NCBI RefSeq assembly: GCF_000427625.1
Contig: NZ_KE386569.1
Span: 3,942,313-4,006,312 of the forward strand
Direction of reading: 5' to 3'
Length of the DNA stretch: 64,000 nt
DNA from: Methylobacter luteus IMV-B-3098
GTDB lineage: Bacteria > Pseudomonadota > Gammaproteobacteria > Methylococcales > Methylomonadaceae
The stretch's first letter is position 1. Each line of letters begins with the position of its first letter. Made by a program: the position numbers and the translations under genes. Of the stretch, positions 8,294 through 16,887 are shown one piece after another. The notes under the pieces were generated by a model. It did no database searches. It had not been told where the DNA came from and worked only from the letters and a program-made list of their open reading frames with translations.

Positions 8294-9511
8294 TTAAAAG
8301 TCTTTCCAGGTGCCGGGAATGCGCGTGGCATCGTCCATGCCGCTATTGAATACAGTATTTAAGTCAAAGTCATCCTCATGATCAACTTCTATGAATTCCG
8401 AGTTGGCATTAGGCTTGTCAACGTCACCTTCCCAAATGACAGAACCATAAACTGTTGCGCCACCCCAGCCGTTAGAAGCACATTCAGTCTCCGATTCAAA
8501 ATAAATGATGCCGTAGATAGTGACGCCGCCATTAAATCTCGGGCAGCCATTGTCACTTGGGATAATCAAAAGAATCGGCTGATTGGGTGCGCCTATGGTA
8601 GTGCTATCGACACCGGTGCCGGTACAATTACCGGAGATATCGGCGCTATTGATCGGACCACCGTTTTCGATGATATAAATAGAGGGCGATGATGTCGCAG
8701 GTCCACAAGGAATGGAACCCGAATAAACATGACCGGCATCAGTAGCCCGATCTATAGCTTCTTGAAAATCCATTTTGAATACATAATTCCAAGCGCAGTG
8801 CGTACTAGGGCAGCCGGGGAAAATGCCGCGGTTAAATGTCGTGCCCCCTCCTTCCTCATCAGAGTCTTTAACGCCGTTGCCATTCGCATCAGTCCAGATT
8901 GTCACGTCCAGATGTCCTTGCGGCAAACAGGCTGGATTGGATGATGTGCCACTGATAACGGCAAGATTTGTGGCGTTAAGCACAAACGTATCGGGTGTAC
9001 CGGTTGGCGCATTGGTAATGCAGCCCGCGATCACCCAGGGCGGCGGCATGGTTATCCCAAAGTCGAATAATTCGACGGGAATTTGTTTAATGAAAGCTTC
9101 CGAAGTGGCGGCAATGCTGCTATCGGCTACGCCTTGGGCGGCCGAGGCGACTCTGATCGAGTCGGTACCTTTTGTGAAAGTCAGCGTGTAGGAATAGCTC
9201 TCTCCGGTCGATGAGCCAGTGACAGTGGTTAATGCCGTCGGGCATCCCGCCGGTAATGATCCTGAAGAACAGGTGACGGTATTGGGAATTTCATTTTTAT
9301 TTGCCCAGCCCACTCCATATTCCAGCCCGGCCTCGGCCGCTTCCTGCGCTTCGCGGGCGCGCAGATCATTGCCGGTAATTCTTTGCTCCATCAGCCCGGT
9401 CTGCGCCGTGGTCAATGAGATGACAGCCATTACTATCGCCAGCACCAGCACCACAATCAAGGTGGCGGCGCCTTGCTGGCGATTTTTTAAGCTGAGGTTC
9501 GGAAACGTCAT
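8294..9511 (-). CDS. pilX: PilX N-terminal-domain minor pilin assembly protein
   Basis: A protein of 405 residues. The ATG at 9511 is preferred because GGAG lies nine bases upstream; an upstream in-frame start at 9523 would add four residues. QQGAATLIVVLVLAIVMAVISLTTAQ is the membrane helix of PilX proteins (given here only as its position, residues 8-33), followed by MEQRITGNDLRAREAQEAAE, the conserved PilX_N region that ends in the Gln-Glu-Ala-Ala stretch. The remainder is a long divergent domain with several cysteine pairs and an acidic segment around residues 200-210 (DANGNGVKDSDEEGGG) that looks calcium-binding. PilX acts in the inner-membrane priming complex of the type IV pilus. Encoded between pilW (25-bp gap) and pilV (12-bp gap), same strand. 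Confidence 0.85.
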   Translation of the reverse strand: MTFPNLSLKNRQQGAATLIVVLVLAIVMAVISLTTAQTGLMEQRITGNDLRAREAQEAAEAGLEYGVGWANKNEIPNTVTCSSGSLPAGCPTALTTVTGSSTGESYSYTLTFTKGTDSIRVASAAQGVADSSIAATSEAFIKQIPVELFDFGITMPPPWVIAGCITNAPTGTPDTFVLNATNLAVISGTSSNPACLPQGHLDVTIWTDANGNGVKDSDEEGGGTTFNRGIFPGCPSTHCAWNYVFKMDFQEAIDRATDAGHVYSGSIPCGPATSSPSIYIIENGGPINSADISGNCTGTGVDSTTIGAPNQPILLIIPSDNGCPRFNGGVTIYGIIYFESETECASNGWGGATVYGSVIWEGDVDKPNANSEFIEVDHEDDFDLNTVFNSGMDDATRIPGTWKDF

Positions 9512-9535
9512 GATTAACTCCACAAAGCTATGCGG

Positions 9536-10345
9536 TTAAGGAATAGGGGGCAAATATTTGTCGTTGCGTACCCTGACCTGCTCGGTGATGGTTTGCGTGA
9601 TGGTATTGTCGTCGCGCAAGCGCCCAGTCAGCGAAATAGCAACATTGCGAACATCCAAACAGGCTGGATCAGGGCTGCCATCACGAGTGCAGGTGTTGCA
9701 GGCTTCGCCAGTTTCACACAGATTATTACCGTAAGTACCGGTTTTACAGCTCGGACTGGCGGTGGCAGGATCCTCATCATCGCCGTCATAACAACCGTCA
9801 CCGTCGGTATCGGTGGTCATGCTGCTGACATTGAGTGTTGTTGAGGCTAGCTCGAACACCAACTCATCGATCTCCACTTCCGATTCGGTGATGGACTCCC
9901 AGACGCCATTACCGCAGTTTTCATTGGTTGTACCACTGCTGCGCATTTCCAGCTCGCCGCCATCGTTCAAACGAAAGCCCAGGCGCTCATTGTCGGCAAC
10001 TGTCGGCGGACTATCGTTATCACGGTTGTAGGCGTAAACAATGCACGTGCTGTCATAAATCGCCAGTTCGGTTGTCGCGCCAAAAAAAGGATTGTCTTGC
10101 AGCGAGATCAAATTAGCCGCTGGATCGGATGTCACAAACCCCGCCCGGCGGATATCGCGCACCATGATGTCCATCATGGCACGCATGTCCTGATTCAGGC
10201 GGCTGAGTTTAATGTTGTCGGCTTGTCCTCTGACAGAGGTGACAAAAACGCTGAGGCCGCCGGCGATAATGACCAGGCCGACCAGCAGACCGATCATCAA
10301 TTCAATCAGCGATAGGCCGGTTTGTTGTTTACGGGTTATTGACAT
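9536..10345 (-). CDS. pilW: PilW-family minor pilin
   Basis: A protein of 269 residues from the ATG at 10345; the in-frame codon at 10372 would put nine extra residues ahead of the prepilin leader. TGLSLIELMIGLLVGLVIIA is a class III leader with cleavage before Leu-Ser-Leu-Ile-Glu and the Glu5 that is needed for assembly. Then follow SRLNQDMRAMMDIMVRDIRRAGF, shared by PilW proteins (residues about 55-77), and a divergent C-terminal part with an Asp-rich loop (DTDGDGCYDGDDED) and paired cysteines. It overlaps the end of fimT by 10 bp, which indicates co-translation in the operon. Confidence 0.85.
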   Translation of the reverse strand: MSITRKQQTGLSLIELMIGLLVGLVIIAGGLSVFVTSVRGQADNIKLSRLNQDMRAMMDIMVRDIRRAGFVTSDPAANLISLQDNPFFGATTELAIYDSTCIVYAYNRDNDSPPTVADNERLGFRLNDGGELEMRSSGTTNENCGNGVWESITESEVEIDELVFELASTTLNVSSMTTDTDGDGCYDGDDEDPATASPSCKTGTYGNNLCETGEACNTCTRDGSPDPACLDVRNVAISLTGRLRDDNTITQTITEQVRVRNDKYLPPIP

Positions 10346-10836
10346 GGTTCGTAGCCTCCCATTGAGCCGCAAAGCCGTGCGCGACCTAACGTGCTAACTG
10401 TGACTTCGGCGCTAAAGTTGTTTGAAGTAATTGTAGCGGTTCCGTTGTTGGGATTGGTGCCACGTACCGGATCAAAAGTGGTATAGGCAACGCCGCCGGC
10501 AAAACTGGCCGATGACAAGGTTGTTGAGGGAAAATCGCTGCCATTCACCGTTTTGGGAAGAATGCCATCAGCGGCAGCGAGAGCCGGGACAGTATCGATG
10601 GTATAACTCCATGGACTGCCGGCGGTAAAAGTGACTCTGACTTCTGTGTTGCGCTTAATGGCTTCAGCCCGCGCCCAGCGCAGGTCCGCCAACACAGCTT
10701 CCGCCGCGCCGGTGATGCGTTGCTTGTCGAGGGTGGTGTTGAAGGAGGGCACAGCCAACGCCGCAAGGATAGCGATAACTGCGATGACTACCATTAGCTC
10801 AAGCAGCGTGAAGCCTGAATGCCTTGATTTTTCCAT
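10336..10836 (-). CDS. fimT: GspH/FimT-family pseudopilin
   Basis: A protein of 166 residues from the ATG at 10836, with AAGGG seven bases upstream; longer in-frame starts would precede the leader by about 20 residues. MEKSRHSGFTLLELMVVIAV is a canonical class III signal peptide cleaved at G|FTLLE. RWARAEAIKRNTEVRVTF is the GspH/FimT signature, and the protein ends in a Cys-containing loop (ARLCGSMGGYEPCQ). First gene of the four-gene minor-pilin operon. FimT and FimU are both possible names; the separation is not secure from sequence alone. Confidence 0.82.
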   Translation of the reverse strand: MEKSRHSGFTLLELMVVIAVIAILAALAVPSFNTTLDKQRITGAAEAVLADLRWARAEAIKRNTEVRVTFTAGSPWSYTIDTVPALAAADGILPKTVNGSDFPSTTLSSASFAGGVAYTTFDPVRGTNPNNGTATITSNNFSAEVTVSTLGRARLCGSMGGYEPCQ

Positions 10837-10990
10837 ATGTCCCTTTTCCGTTTTTATAGCCATTAAATGGCAGTTTTTGATAAGCGCGCTAAACGCCACA
10901 TAGCGACTGAACTAAGGCGCTAGTTGAATTAGCATTTAAGTATAGTTACTTATCAGATTTAAACAAATGAAAGGCTAAACAATAAACGTA

Positions 10991-11005
10991 TCAGGACTTA
11001 CGCAA
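10991..11005. repeat. Left arm of a 15-bp inverted repeat pair
   Basis: TCAGGACTTACGCAA here is the exact reverse complement of 12628-12642. This arm overlaps the premature end of the doc pseudogene, so the doc reading frame stops just where the repeat begins. The two arms enclose 1.65 kb holding doc, its antitoxin and the YceI gene. Confidence 0.7.
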
Positions 11006-11308
11006 GCCTTAACATGGTGATGACGCAAGGCGGATCATCAGCAACCAATTCCTGACCGCTCAAGGCGAGAAAAAGCTCGGTGACCATGAATGCTGTCCGT
11101 TTGCTGCCGTCAATGAAAGGATGATTACGGGCAAGATCGAAGCCATAGGCAGCAGCCAGTGCTGCCAAATCCGGGTCATCGTAATTAGCTATTTCTAGGG
11201 CAAAACAGAGCCGATTACAGCAGACTACGATCACAAATGCCCACCGCACCGCCATGCTCTGCGAGGTGTTCCTCATGCAGAGCCAGAGCAACGGATTCAA
11301 TGACCCAT
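10998..11308 (-). pseudogene. doc: Decayed Doc/Fic-family toxin (death-on-curing)
   Basis: Reading the minus strand across frames recovers most of a Doc toxin. An extra G after the start at 11308 breaks the frame; the next segment reads VIESVALALHEEHLAEHGGA, then a TAA at 11215-11217 replaces the usual glutamate in LLESAL. A further frameshift leads to DDPDLAALAAAYGFDLARNH and PFIDGSKRTAFMV, the Fic motif region with Ser in place of Asn. The C-terminal helix after CVITMLRLA is missing. Doc phosphorylates EF-Tu in characterised systems; this copy cannot make an intact protein. It follows its antitoxin gene with overlapping stop and start. Confidence 0.8.
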
Positions 11309-11532
11309 TATTTCGCCAGTTCGTGCAGAACGTCACGTCGTTTATTCATGATCTTTCGCGCCATAGTCATTTGTTTCTCAAATTCCATATCATAGGGCGT
11401 CAGCCGAAAACCTTCCGAGGATTCGGTCAGGAATACCCTGTCGCCTTTTTCAAGGTGCAATTTGTCCAATGCCTCTTTAGGCAATACGACGCCTACGGAA
11501 TTGCCAACTGTTGCCAATTTAAGTTTCAGCAT
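11308..11532 (-). CDS. AbrB/MazE-type antitoxin of the Doc toxin-antitoxin pair
   Basis: A protein of 74 residues. MLKLKLATVGNSVGVVLPKE is the swapped-hairpin AbrB/MazE DNA-binding domain (residues 1-45), with the typical Val-Gly-Asn-Ser-x-Gly core and ALDKLHLEKGDRVFLTES next. The C-terminal helix (EKQMTMARKIMNKRRDVLHE) is the part that usually docks the toxin. Such antitoxins repress their own operon and neutralise a Doc-type toxin. Its stop (11308-11310) overlaps the former doc start. The frame is intact although the toxin has decayed, so it is now an orphan antitoxin. Confidence 0.85.
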   Translation of the reverse strand: MLKLKLATVGNSVGVVLPKEALDKLHLEKGDRVFLTESSEGFRLTPYDMEFEKQMTMARKIMNKRRDVLHELAK

Positions 11533-11756
11533 AGTCTGATTCCGTTTGTTATTACGTATGCAATAACGTTAATGGAAAAATAGATAATTCTCTATAGAAA
11601 TAAAAGGTTCTGCTGCGTTAGCAGAGTGAGTATTGGTTTCGGTAAGCTATACCACGTGTTCGGTTTCAAAGAACTCCGCGTCGAAAACAACATTCATTCT
11701 GACATTAGGAAATTGCACTCGATAGCTTCGGCCCTGGACCAGCTTTAGCCGAAAAA

Positions 11757-12323
11757 TTATTCCTTGACGGCTTCGACCGAGATCGTGATGGTCACATCAT
11801 CACCGACTTGTGGCGCATATTTGCCCATATTGAAGTCAGTGCGCTTAACGACTGCTGTCGCATCGGCGCCGCAAGCATCCTTCTTCCGCATCGGATGCAG
11901 CATGCACTGGAAGGAGGTCACCGTCAGCGTAACCGGCTTGCTGATCCCCTTGAGAGTGAGTGTGCCATCGACCGACGAGACTTTACCTCCCTCGAAATTG
12001 ACTTTACTGGAGATAAAGCTGGCGGTTGGATACCTGGCGGTATCCAGAAATTCCGCGCCCTGTATGTGCTCATCGAACAGCGAGTGGCCGGTATCGACGG
12101 AACGGGTATCGATGATGACGTTGACAGAGCCCGTTTTCGCCTCGCGATCGATGACGATGCTGCCGGAGGTCTTGTTAAAGCGGCTCAACTGCGTTGAATA
12201 GCCGAGATGATTGTAAGAAAAGCGCGGATAGGTATGAGCGTCATCGATGATGTAAGTTTCCGGTGCGGCAAGAGCGGTGCTTGAAATGGCTGCAGCCAGA
12301 GTAAAAAATGTCACGCGTTTCAT
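11757..12323 (-). CDS. yceI: YceI-family periplasmic lipid-binding protein
   Basis: A protein of 188 residues with a Sec signal peptide (MKRVTFFTLAAAISSTALAA, cleavage after Ala20). The mature part follows the YceI lipocalin-like beta barrel: YIIDDAHTYPRFSYNHLGYS, then SIVIDREAKTGSVNVIIDT, FDEHIQGAEFLDTARYPTA, and GTLTLKGISKPVTLTVT. YceI proteins bind polyisoprenoid or other amphiphilic molecules in the periplasm. It stands alone between the decayed toxin pair and an insertion sequence. A Cys pair (Cys140 and Cys150, approximately) is visible. The role in this organism is unknown. Confidence 0.9.
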   Translation of the reverse strand: MKRVTFFTLAAAISSTALAAPETYIIDDAHTYPRFSYNHLGYSTQLSRFNKTSGSIVIDREAKTGSVNVIIDTRSVDTGHSLFDEHIQGAEFLDTARYPTASFISSKVNFEGGKVSSVDGTLTLKGISKPVTLTVTSFQCMLHPMRKKDACGADATAVVKRTDFNMGKYAPQVGDDVTITISVEAVKE

Positions 12324-12640
12324 GGTGCGGTTCCTTATTTGGAGTTATTCCGGTGAGAATAATGTCATGGAAGATATAGGGAAAATACGGAATGAGGAAA
12401 AATTATAACTTAGCTTCTATCCGCTTGATGGTTTTATCACTAGCGGTCGGATGAAAAGCAGCGACTCAATTGCTTTCCAGAAAACGCCTGATCAGTCCGG
12501 CCAGGGAATGAGGCGATCAAAAAGAATAAAGTTGTTTTAAAATCCGTGTAGGCGACTTCGCCTAAAGCGCTTACTGTTGGCAGCGCCCAATCAGGCACAA
12601 AAGGCGACTGAAGTCGCCCCCACATTTTTGCGTAAGTCCT
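12324..12640. other. Intergenic region upstream of yceI, with repeat remnants
   Basis: About 320 bp. It should hold the yceI promoter. Near 12543-12627 are two copies of a short GGCGACTTC/GAAGTCGCC-type palindromic sequence, typical debris of dispersed repeats, followed by the 15-bp repeat at 12628-12642. An open frame on the minus strand (12440-12721) shows no family resemblance and runs through the IS end, so I do not call a gene. Confidence 0.5.
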
Positions 12641-12642
12641 GA
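12628..12642. repeat. Right arm of a 15-bp inverted repeat pair
   Basis: TTGCGTAAGTCCTGA, the exact reverse complement of 10991-11005. It abuts, and by two bases overlaps, the target duplication of the IS4-like element that begins at 12647. Confidence 0.7.
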
Positions 12643-12646
12643 ATGA

Positions 12647-13947
12647 CAATACTTCGGACAGTTTTAATGGAGTAGAACCATGAGCAAACTCTGGGATAAT
12701 ACGGTTTCCGACATCGAACAACCCCAGAAATCAGCTCATGGAAGAGATAGTAAACTCAGTTTTAACCTCAATGTCCAGCGTCAAAAAGCCGCAAAGACTA
12801 TTTCTGATGGGGTTGTTTTCAGTGTTGAGATTGTTTCAAGGCAAGGCGACGTTTCGTAACCTAAGCCGCTACAGCGAAATGCATGAAAAACGTTTTTCGC
12901 GTTGGTCCCGTCGAGCCTTTGATTTTACTCACTTCAATGCCCGATTACTTGCTCATGAATTGCCCGAAGCTCACGAACGGATAGCCGCCATTGATGCCAG
13001 TTTTATGAAAAAAAGCGGGAAGCACACAGAGGGTTTGGGGTACTTTTACCATAGCCAGGCAGGCAAAGCTGAAAAAGGCTTGGAGATTTCGCTTATTTCA
13101 CTCGTTGATTTGAATGCCAATACCGCCTATGCCATTGATGCCCGACAAACCGTGGATGTTGAAGAACAGAGCCGGGTGGACCTCTATGCCCGGCATTTTC
13201 GCGAGGTTGCCCCGGCGTTGAAAAAGGCTTCAATACGCTATCTGGCCGCCGACAGCTATTACAGCAAGGTGAAATTTATTGATGCGGTTTGCGAACAAGC
13301 GTTTGATTTGGTCGGTAAACTGCGGATTGATGCGGATTTGTACTGGCTTTACCCAGGCGACTATAAAGGCTGTGGACGCCCGAAAAAATACGACGGAAAA
13401 GTCGACATCGTGTCCGAGAAAGCGCGTTTTGGCTATCACCTCACACTGGAGGGCGGTGTCGACCTGTACAGCCAGGTGGTCTATTGCAAACGCTTTAAGC
13501 GAAACCTCCGGGTTGTCTTGCTTCATAGCAGGCAAAAAGTCAAAGAAGGCCATGCGCTTCTGTTCTCAACGGATGCGGCTCTGGATCCTGTCACAATCCT
13601 TCACTACTATAAAGCGCGTTTTCAAATCGAATTTTTGTTTCGTGATGCCAAACAATATACCGGGCTCATGGATTGCCAAGCCCGCTGTAAAGAAGCGATA
13701 CAGATGCATACCAATGCGTCATTGCGGCGCTGAATCTCTTGAAGCTTGAAGATCGACGTCAAAAACAGACGACGCAGGAAACGGTGATTTCCATTGCTTC
13801 CTGGAAACGTAAAAAATTCAATCAATACTTGATGTTACGCCTTTTCGACAAGTTAGGCCTGAGCGGAGAGTGCGAAAAAATAGCCCAACTATTTGACGAA
13901 TTCAGTGATTATGGGACGATTGCTGCGTAAAAGTGTTCGAACTATTG
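12647..13947 (+). mobile_element. IS4-like insertion sequence, 1301 bp, complete ends
   Basis: The ends are 19-bp imperfect inverted repeats: CAATACTTCGGACAGTTTT at 12647-12665 against AAAAGTGTTCGAACTATTG at 13929-13947 (15 of 19 positions pair). The element is flanked by the identical 6-bp sequence GAATGA on both sides (12641-12646 and 13948-13953), which is the expected target-site duplication. It carries one transposase gene broken by a one-base frameshift near 13710. Confidence 0.88.
12738..13930 (+). pseudogene. DDE transposase of the IS4-like element, frameshifted
   Basis: The first frame (12738-13733) encodes about 330 residues with the three acidic residues of a DDE transposase: AAIDASFMKKSGKHTEGLG, YLAADSYYSKVKF and FQIEFLFRDAKQYTGL. 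Just after HTNA the frame is lost. In another frame the protein would continue as VIAALNLLKLEDRRQ and finish with the segment at 13739-13930 that ends in SDYGTIAA. A single missing base in AATGCGTCATTG (about 13708-13719) explains it. I see no slippery sequence to suggest programmed frameshifting. The transposase is probably inactive unless frameshifting rescues it. Confidence 0.82.
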
Positions 13948-14025
13948 GAATGACTTAATAATTAATAAAGACACAATGAATAGGAGAGAACGAGTGAAGC
14001 CAGTTATCATCAGGCGGCATGACTC

Positions 14026-14679
14026 ATGAGCTATCCATCTGCTCCATGGACGCTGAAAGGATTTGCCGTTCAGACTTTGCAGTTCGTGGACACAGCGCAG
14101 GCACGTGCTTTCGTCCCGCCTGATCTGGACATCGTCTCGGTGCTTCCAGGCAATACCCTGGGCGTGGTGTATCTGGCCTCCTATGCGCCCGAGTCTGTCC
14201 TCTCCTACAACGAATTGATTGTCGTTCCCGCCCTGGCGCGTTACAGGAAAAACGTGGGTTTCTGGATCTCCCATATCTACGTCGACCATCCCGATTCAAT
14301 GGCCGGCGGTCGCGAAATCTGGGGACTTCCAAAAGAACTCGCGCAGTTTACCTGGCAGATGGGCGAAGAGAACCATGTGTCGGTTCGCCAGGGCGAGCAA
14401 GTGCTCTGTAACCTGCACTACGCCCATCACCGGCGATTATGGCGCCAACCTCTTTTCCTGCCGGCGCTCAGTATGCGGGGCAAGGACCTGCTCCGGTTCA
14501 AGGGCACCTTTACCGCCCGGCTAGGGTTCGGCAAGGGGAGCCTGAATATCCCATGCGAGAGTCCTTTTGCGGCGCTCGGCTTGGCTGGCGCAGTGCGTAC
14601 CTGCCACTATGACGACATGACGTTTGTGGCGCATGCGCCGCAAATCATCGGCCATGCCACGGTACTTCCGCAAGCATGA
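14026..14679 (+). CDS. Acetoacetate decarboxylase-family protein
   Basis: A protein of 217 residues. VVYLASYAPESVLSYNELIV, then YVDHPDSMAGGREIWGLPKE, follow the acetoacetate decarboxylase fold. The lysine in Gly-Leu-Pro-Lys corresponds to the family's Schiff-base lysine region, although the usual second lysine is Glu here. Several members of this family have other enzymatic activities such as lyase or dehydratase chemistry, so the substrate is open. It begins 79 bp after the IS right end, so its native promoter may have been displaced. Confidence 0.75.
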   Translation: MSYPSAPWTLKGFAVQTLQFVDTAQARAFVPPDLDIVSVLPGNTLGVVYLASYAPESVLSYNELIVVPALARYRKNVGFWISHIYVDHPDSMAGGREIWGLPKELAQFTWQMGEENHVSVRQGEQVLCNLHYAHHRRLWRQPLFLPALSMRGKDLLRFKGTFTARLGFGKGSLNIPCESPFAALGLAGAVRTCHYDDMTFVAHAPQIIGHATVLPQA

Positions 14680-14885
14680 CAATAGGCGGAAGACCTGGCG
14701 GTCTTATTAGACCTGTCCGCACTATCTCAGGAAGAAGCGCTACTTCAAACAGCGACCGAAGTTGAAGAAAAAATCGTGTAAATGATTGACGGCGCAAAAA
14801 AGAATGTCGCATAACAGGCGTATCAACACCGATTTGCTGATTTTGCAAAGCGGTTATACGCCAGCGTCAAATTAAAGGTATCGCC

Positions 14886-15197
14886 GTGAATGAAACAAAG
14901 ATTTACCGTACGTTTAAAGAGTTTTATCCGTTCTACCTTAACGAGCATTCCAACCGGATTTCCCGCCGGTTGCACTTCGTTGGCACATCCATAGCCCTGG
15001 TGTTGCTCATTACTGCTTTCTTGACCCCGATATGGTGGCTGGTTGCGGTGGCCTTTGTACAAGGCTACGCCTTTGCCTGGGCCGGACATTTCTTCTTTGA
15101 GCACAACAAGCCTGCCACCTTCGTGTATCCCTGGCTCAGCTTTCTCGGCGACTGGCGTATGTGGTGGGAAATGCTGACCGGCAAGATTCGATTTTAG
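14886..15197 (+). CDS. Mpo1-like / DUF962 membrane protein
   Basis: A protein of 103 residues with a GTG start and AAAGG eight bases upstream. The family pattern is clear: FKEFYPFYLNEHSNRISRRL, then HFVGTSIALVLL, two transmembrane segments, and GHFFFEHNKPATF with the conserved histidines that bind iron in Mpo1. Fungal Mpo1 is an Fe(II) dioxygenase that shortens 2-hydroxy fatty acids by alpha-oxidation; bacterial members are mostly uncharacterised. An integral inner-membrane location is expected. It stands alone. Confidence 0.88.
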   Translation: MNETKIYRTFKEFYPFYLNEHSNRISRRLHFVGTSIALVLLITAFLTPIWWLVAVAFVQGYAFAWAGHFFFEHNKPATFVYPWLSFLGDWRMWWEMLTGKIRF

Positions 15198-15366
15198 GAG
15201 AATGCGCGGCTGTGCGTCAGGGTTGTGTCGAATATGGTCTTTCGCAAACGCCGCATAACAGCCGGGCTGTGTCATATCAGCAGCCGTTGATTCGCGGGAT
15301 AGCATCAACATCGGAAATTAGGGTCTGTGCCGACGAATGCCGTAGGGAGTTGGCTTGAACGAGGGG

Positions 15367-15972
15367 TCAGGCGTCTTCATGCCAATCGAAGTCCATTTGT
15401 CGTGCTGTATTGACCGCAAGCTCCCGGCCCATGAGCCGATCGACAAGGTGGAGACTCATGTCAATTCCCGCAGAGATCCCGGCTGACGTGACGACTGGCC
15501 CGGCATCCACCCAGCGGCGCTTCTCCAGGACAGTGAGTCCTGGAAACATTGTTCGCATGTCTGCGATATCTTCCCAATGGGTAGTCGCCGGTTTGGCTTC
15601 AAGGAGGCCCGCTTGTGCAAGAAGGAACGAACCGGTGCAGACAGATGCCGTCAACTGTACCTCAGCAGCGACTCGCGATATCCATGCTGTTACCGCTGGT
15701 GTTGCAAGTTCGGCCGTGACGACACCGCCTGGAATTAGCAGCAGATCCATGGGTGGGCAGGTCGCAAATGTATAGTCCGGAGTCACTACAAGGCCCGCCC
15801 TCGCGCGGACAGTGCTTGCCTCCCGAGCAACTGTGAAGACATGAAAAGGGTCAGGTGCGTGTGGATTGCACCGTTTGAAGACACGCGAGGCCGTTGTGAA
15901 GACCTCATATGGTCCGGCGAAATCCAAGACCTCCATGTCCGTGAATACATAGATGGCAACGGCTGTGGTCAT
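15367..15972 (-). CDS. DJ-1/PfpI-family protein (isonitrile-hydratase-like)
   Basis: A protein of 201 residues with the flavodoxin-like class I glutamine-amidotransferase fold. VFTDMEVLDFAGPYEVF is the N-terminal signature of the AraC-associated/isonitrile hydratase branch, and SVCTGSFLLAQAGLL carries the nucleophilic cysteine elbow. TTHWEDIADM supplies the conserved His-Trp-Glu pattern. The length fits a stand-alone enzyme without the AraC DNA-binding domain. It is divergent from the OsmC gene with a 329-bp shared upstream region. The substrate is unknown. Confidence 0.85.
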   Translation of the reverse strand: MTTAVAIYVFTDMEVLDFAGPYEVFTTASRVFKRCNPHAPDPFHVFTVAREASTVRARAGLVVTPDYTFATCPPMDLLLIPGGVVTAELATPAVTAWISRVAAEVQLTASVCTGSFLLAQAGLLEAKPATTHWEDIADMRTMFPGLTVLEKRRWVDAGPVVTSAGISAGIDMSLHLVDRLMGRELAVNTARQMDFDWHEDA

Positions 15973-16301
15973 ATGGATGCCCGCTGTAATGTATACGACA
16001 TTGACTGCCTTATAAAAAATCTAACGGGTTGTCTATGCTTCATAAATCCCCTTAAGTAATTGTTCTGATTGAGTCGAGGTATGTCAACAGGACATGGGGA
16101 GCCAAATCAATATGGCATGGCTTCCATCCCGATAAATTAATAAAAATCCTTGTGCATCATGGCAATGACTGTCCGTTTTTGGCCCATAACCGCGGCTATT
16201 CGCCCAGCAACGGAACCTTTCCAAACCTCATCGCGTCAAAAATTTCGCAAAAACTGGCGTTAAACTCCAAGCTCATTATTCATTGCCTGGGAGAATTCAA
16301 T
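15973..16301. other. Divergent promoter region between the DJ-1/PfpI and osmC genes
   Basis: A 329-bp, A+T-rich interval that must contain both promoters. I see no strong operator palindrome. The open frame beginning at 16152 simply reads into osmC and adds 50 residues with no family match; the true osmC start is at 16302. Confidence 0.5.
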
Positions 16302-16727
16302 ATGGCCACAACTCGCATCGCACATACCGTCTGGGAGGGAGAGCTGCTCAAAGGCAGCGGCGTAATCTCCTTTGATTCGTCCGGCATCGGGCAGTACCCG
16401 GTCTCCTGGCCGTCCCGCGCAGAGCAGGCGAATGGCAAGACCAGTCCCGAAGAGCTGATCGCTGCCGCCCATTCCAGCTGCTTTTGCATGGCGCTATCCC
16501 ACGGACTGGCGGGGGCAGGTACGCCGCCGACAAGACTGGAGGCCAAGGCCGAGGTCACTTTCCAGCCGGGTGAGGGCATCACTGGCATTCACCTCACGGT
16601 CCAGGGCGAGGTGCCCGGCCTGGACGAACAGGGTTTCGCCGCGGCGGCCGAAGAAGCCAAGAAAAACTGCCCGGTCAGCCAGGCGCTCGCTGGGACAACG
16701 ATTACACTGTCCGTTGAGTTCGCCTAG
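16302..16727 (+). CDS. osmC: OsmC-family peroxiredoxin (osmotically inducible protein C)
   Basis: A protein of 141 residues from the ATG at 16302 (GGGAG nine bases upstream, and MATTRIAHTVWEGELLKGSG is the family N-terminus). The two redox cysteines are in AAAHSSCFCMALSHGL and KKNCPVSQAL, as in OsmC/Ohr thiol peroxidases, which reduce organic hydroperoxides and peroxide in the cytoplasm. SPEELIAAAHSSC matches the OsmC branch. The length is typical. It stands alone on the plus strand. Confidence 0.93.
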   Translation: MATTRIAHTVWEGELLKGSGVISFDSSGIGQYPVSWPSRAEQANGKTSPEELIAAAHSSCFCMALSHGLAGAGTPPTRLEAKAEVTFQPGEGITGIHLTVQGEVPGLDEQGFAAAAEEAKKNCPVSQALAGTTITLSVEFA

Positions 16728-16887
16728 CGTCGGCTCCGGCACGTCTATATCGAAAGAGTCAAGTTTTGCAGTCAGGCAGAACTAAGCCAACATGATCTGT
16801 AAAAACATGATTTCATCGTTCGGATGCTGGAGTTCTTCAAAGTCTTGAGTGCTGTTCAAGTAAGCAAAACGACAGAGCAAACGAGAC

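Noticed and set aside
12440-12721. Minus-strand open frame of 93 codons
   Set aside because: No family resemblance; it runs across the left end of the IS4-like element and repeat debris.
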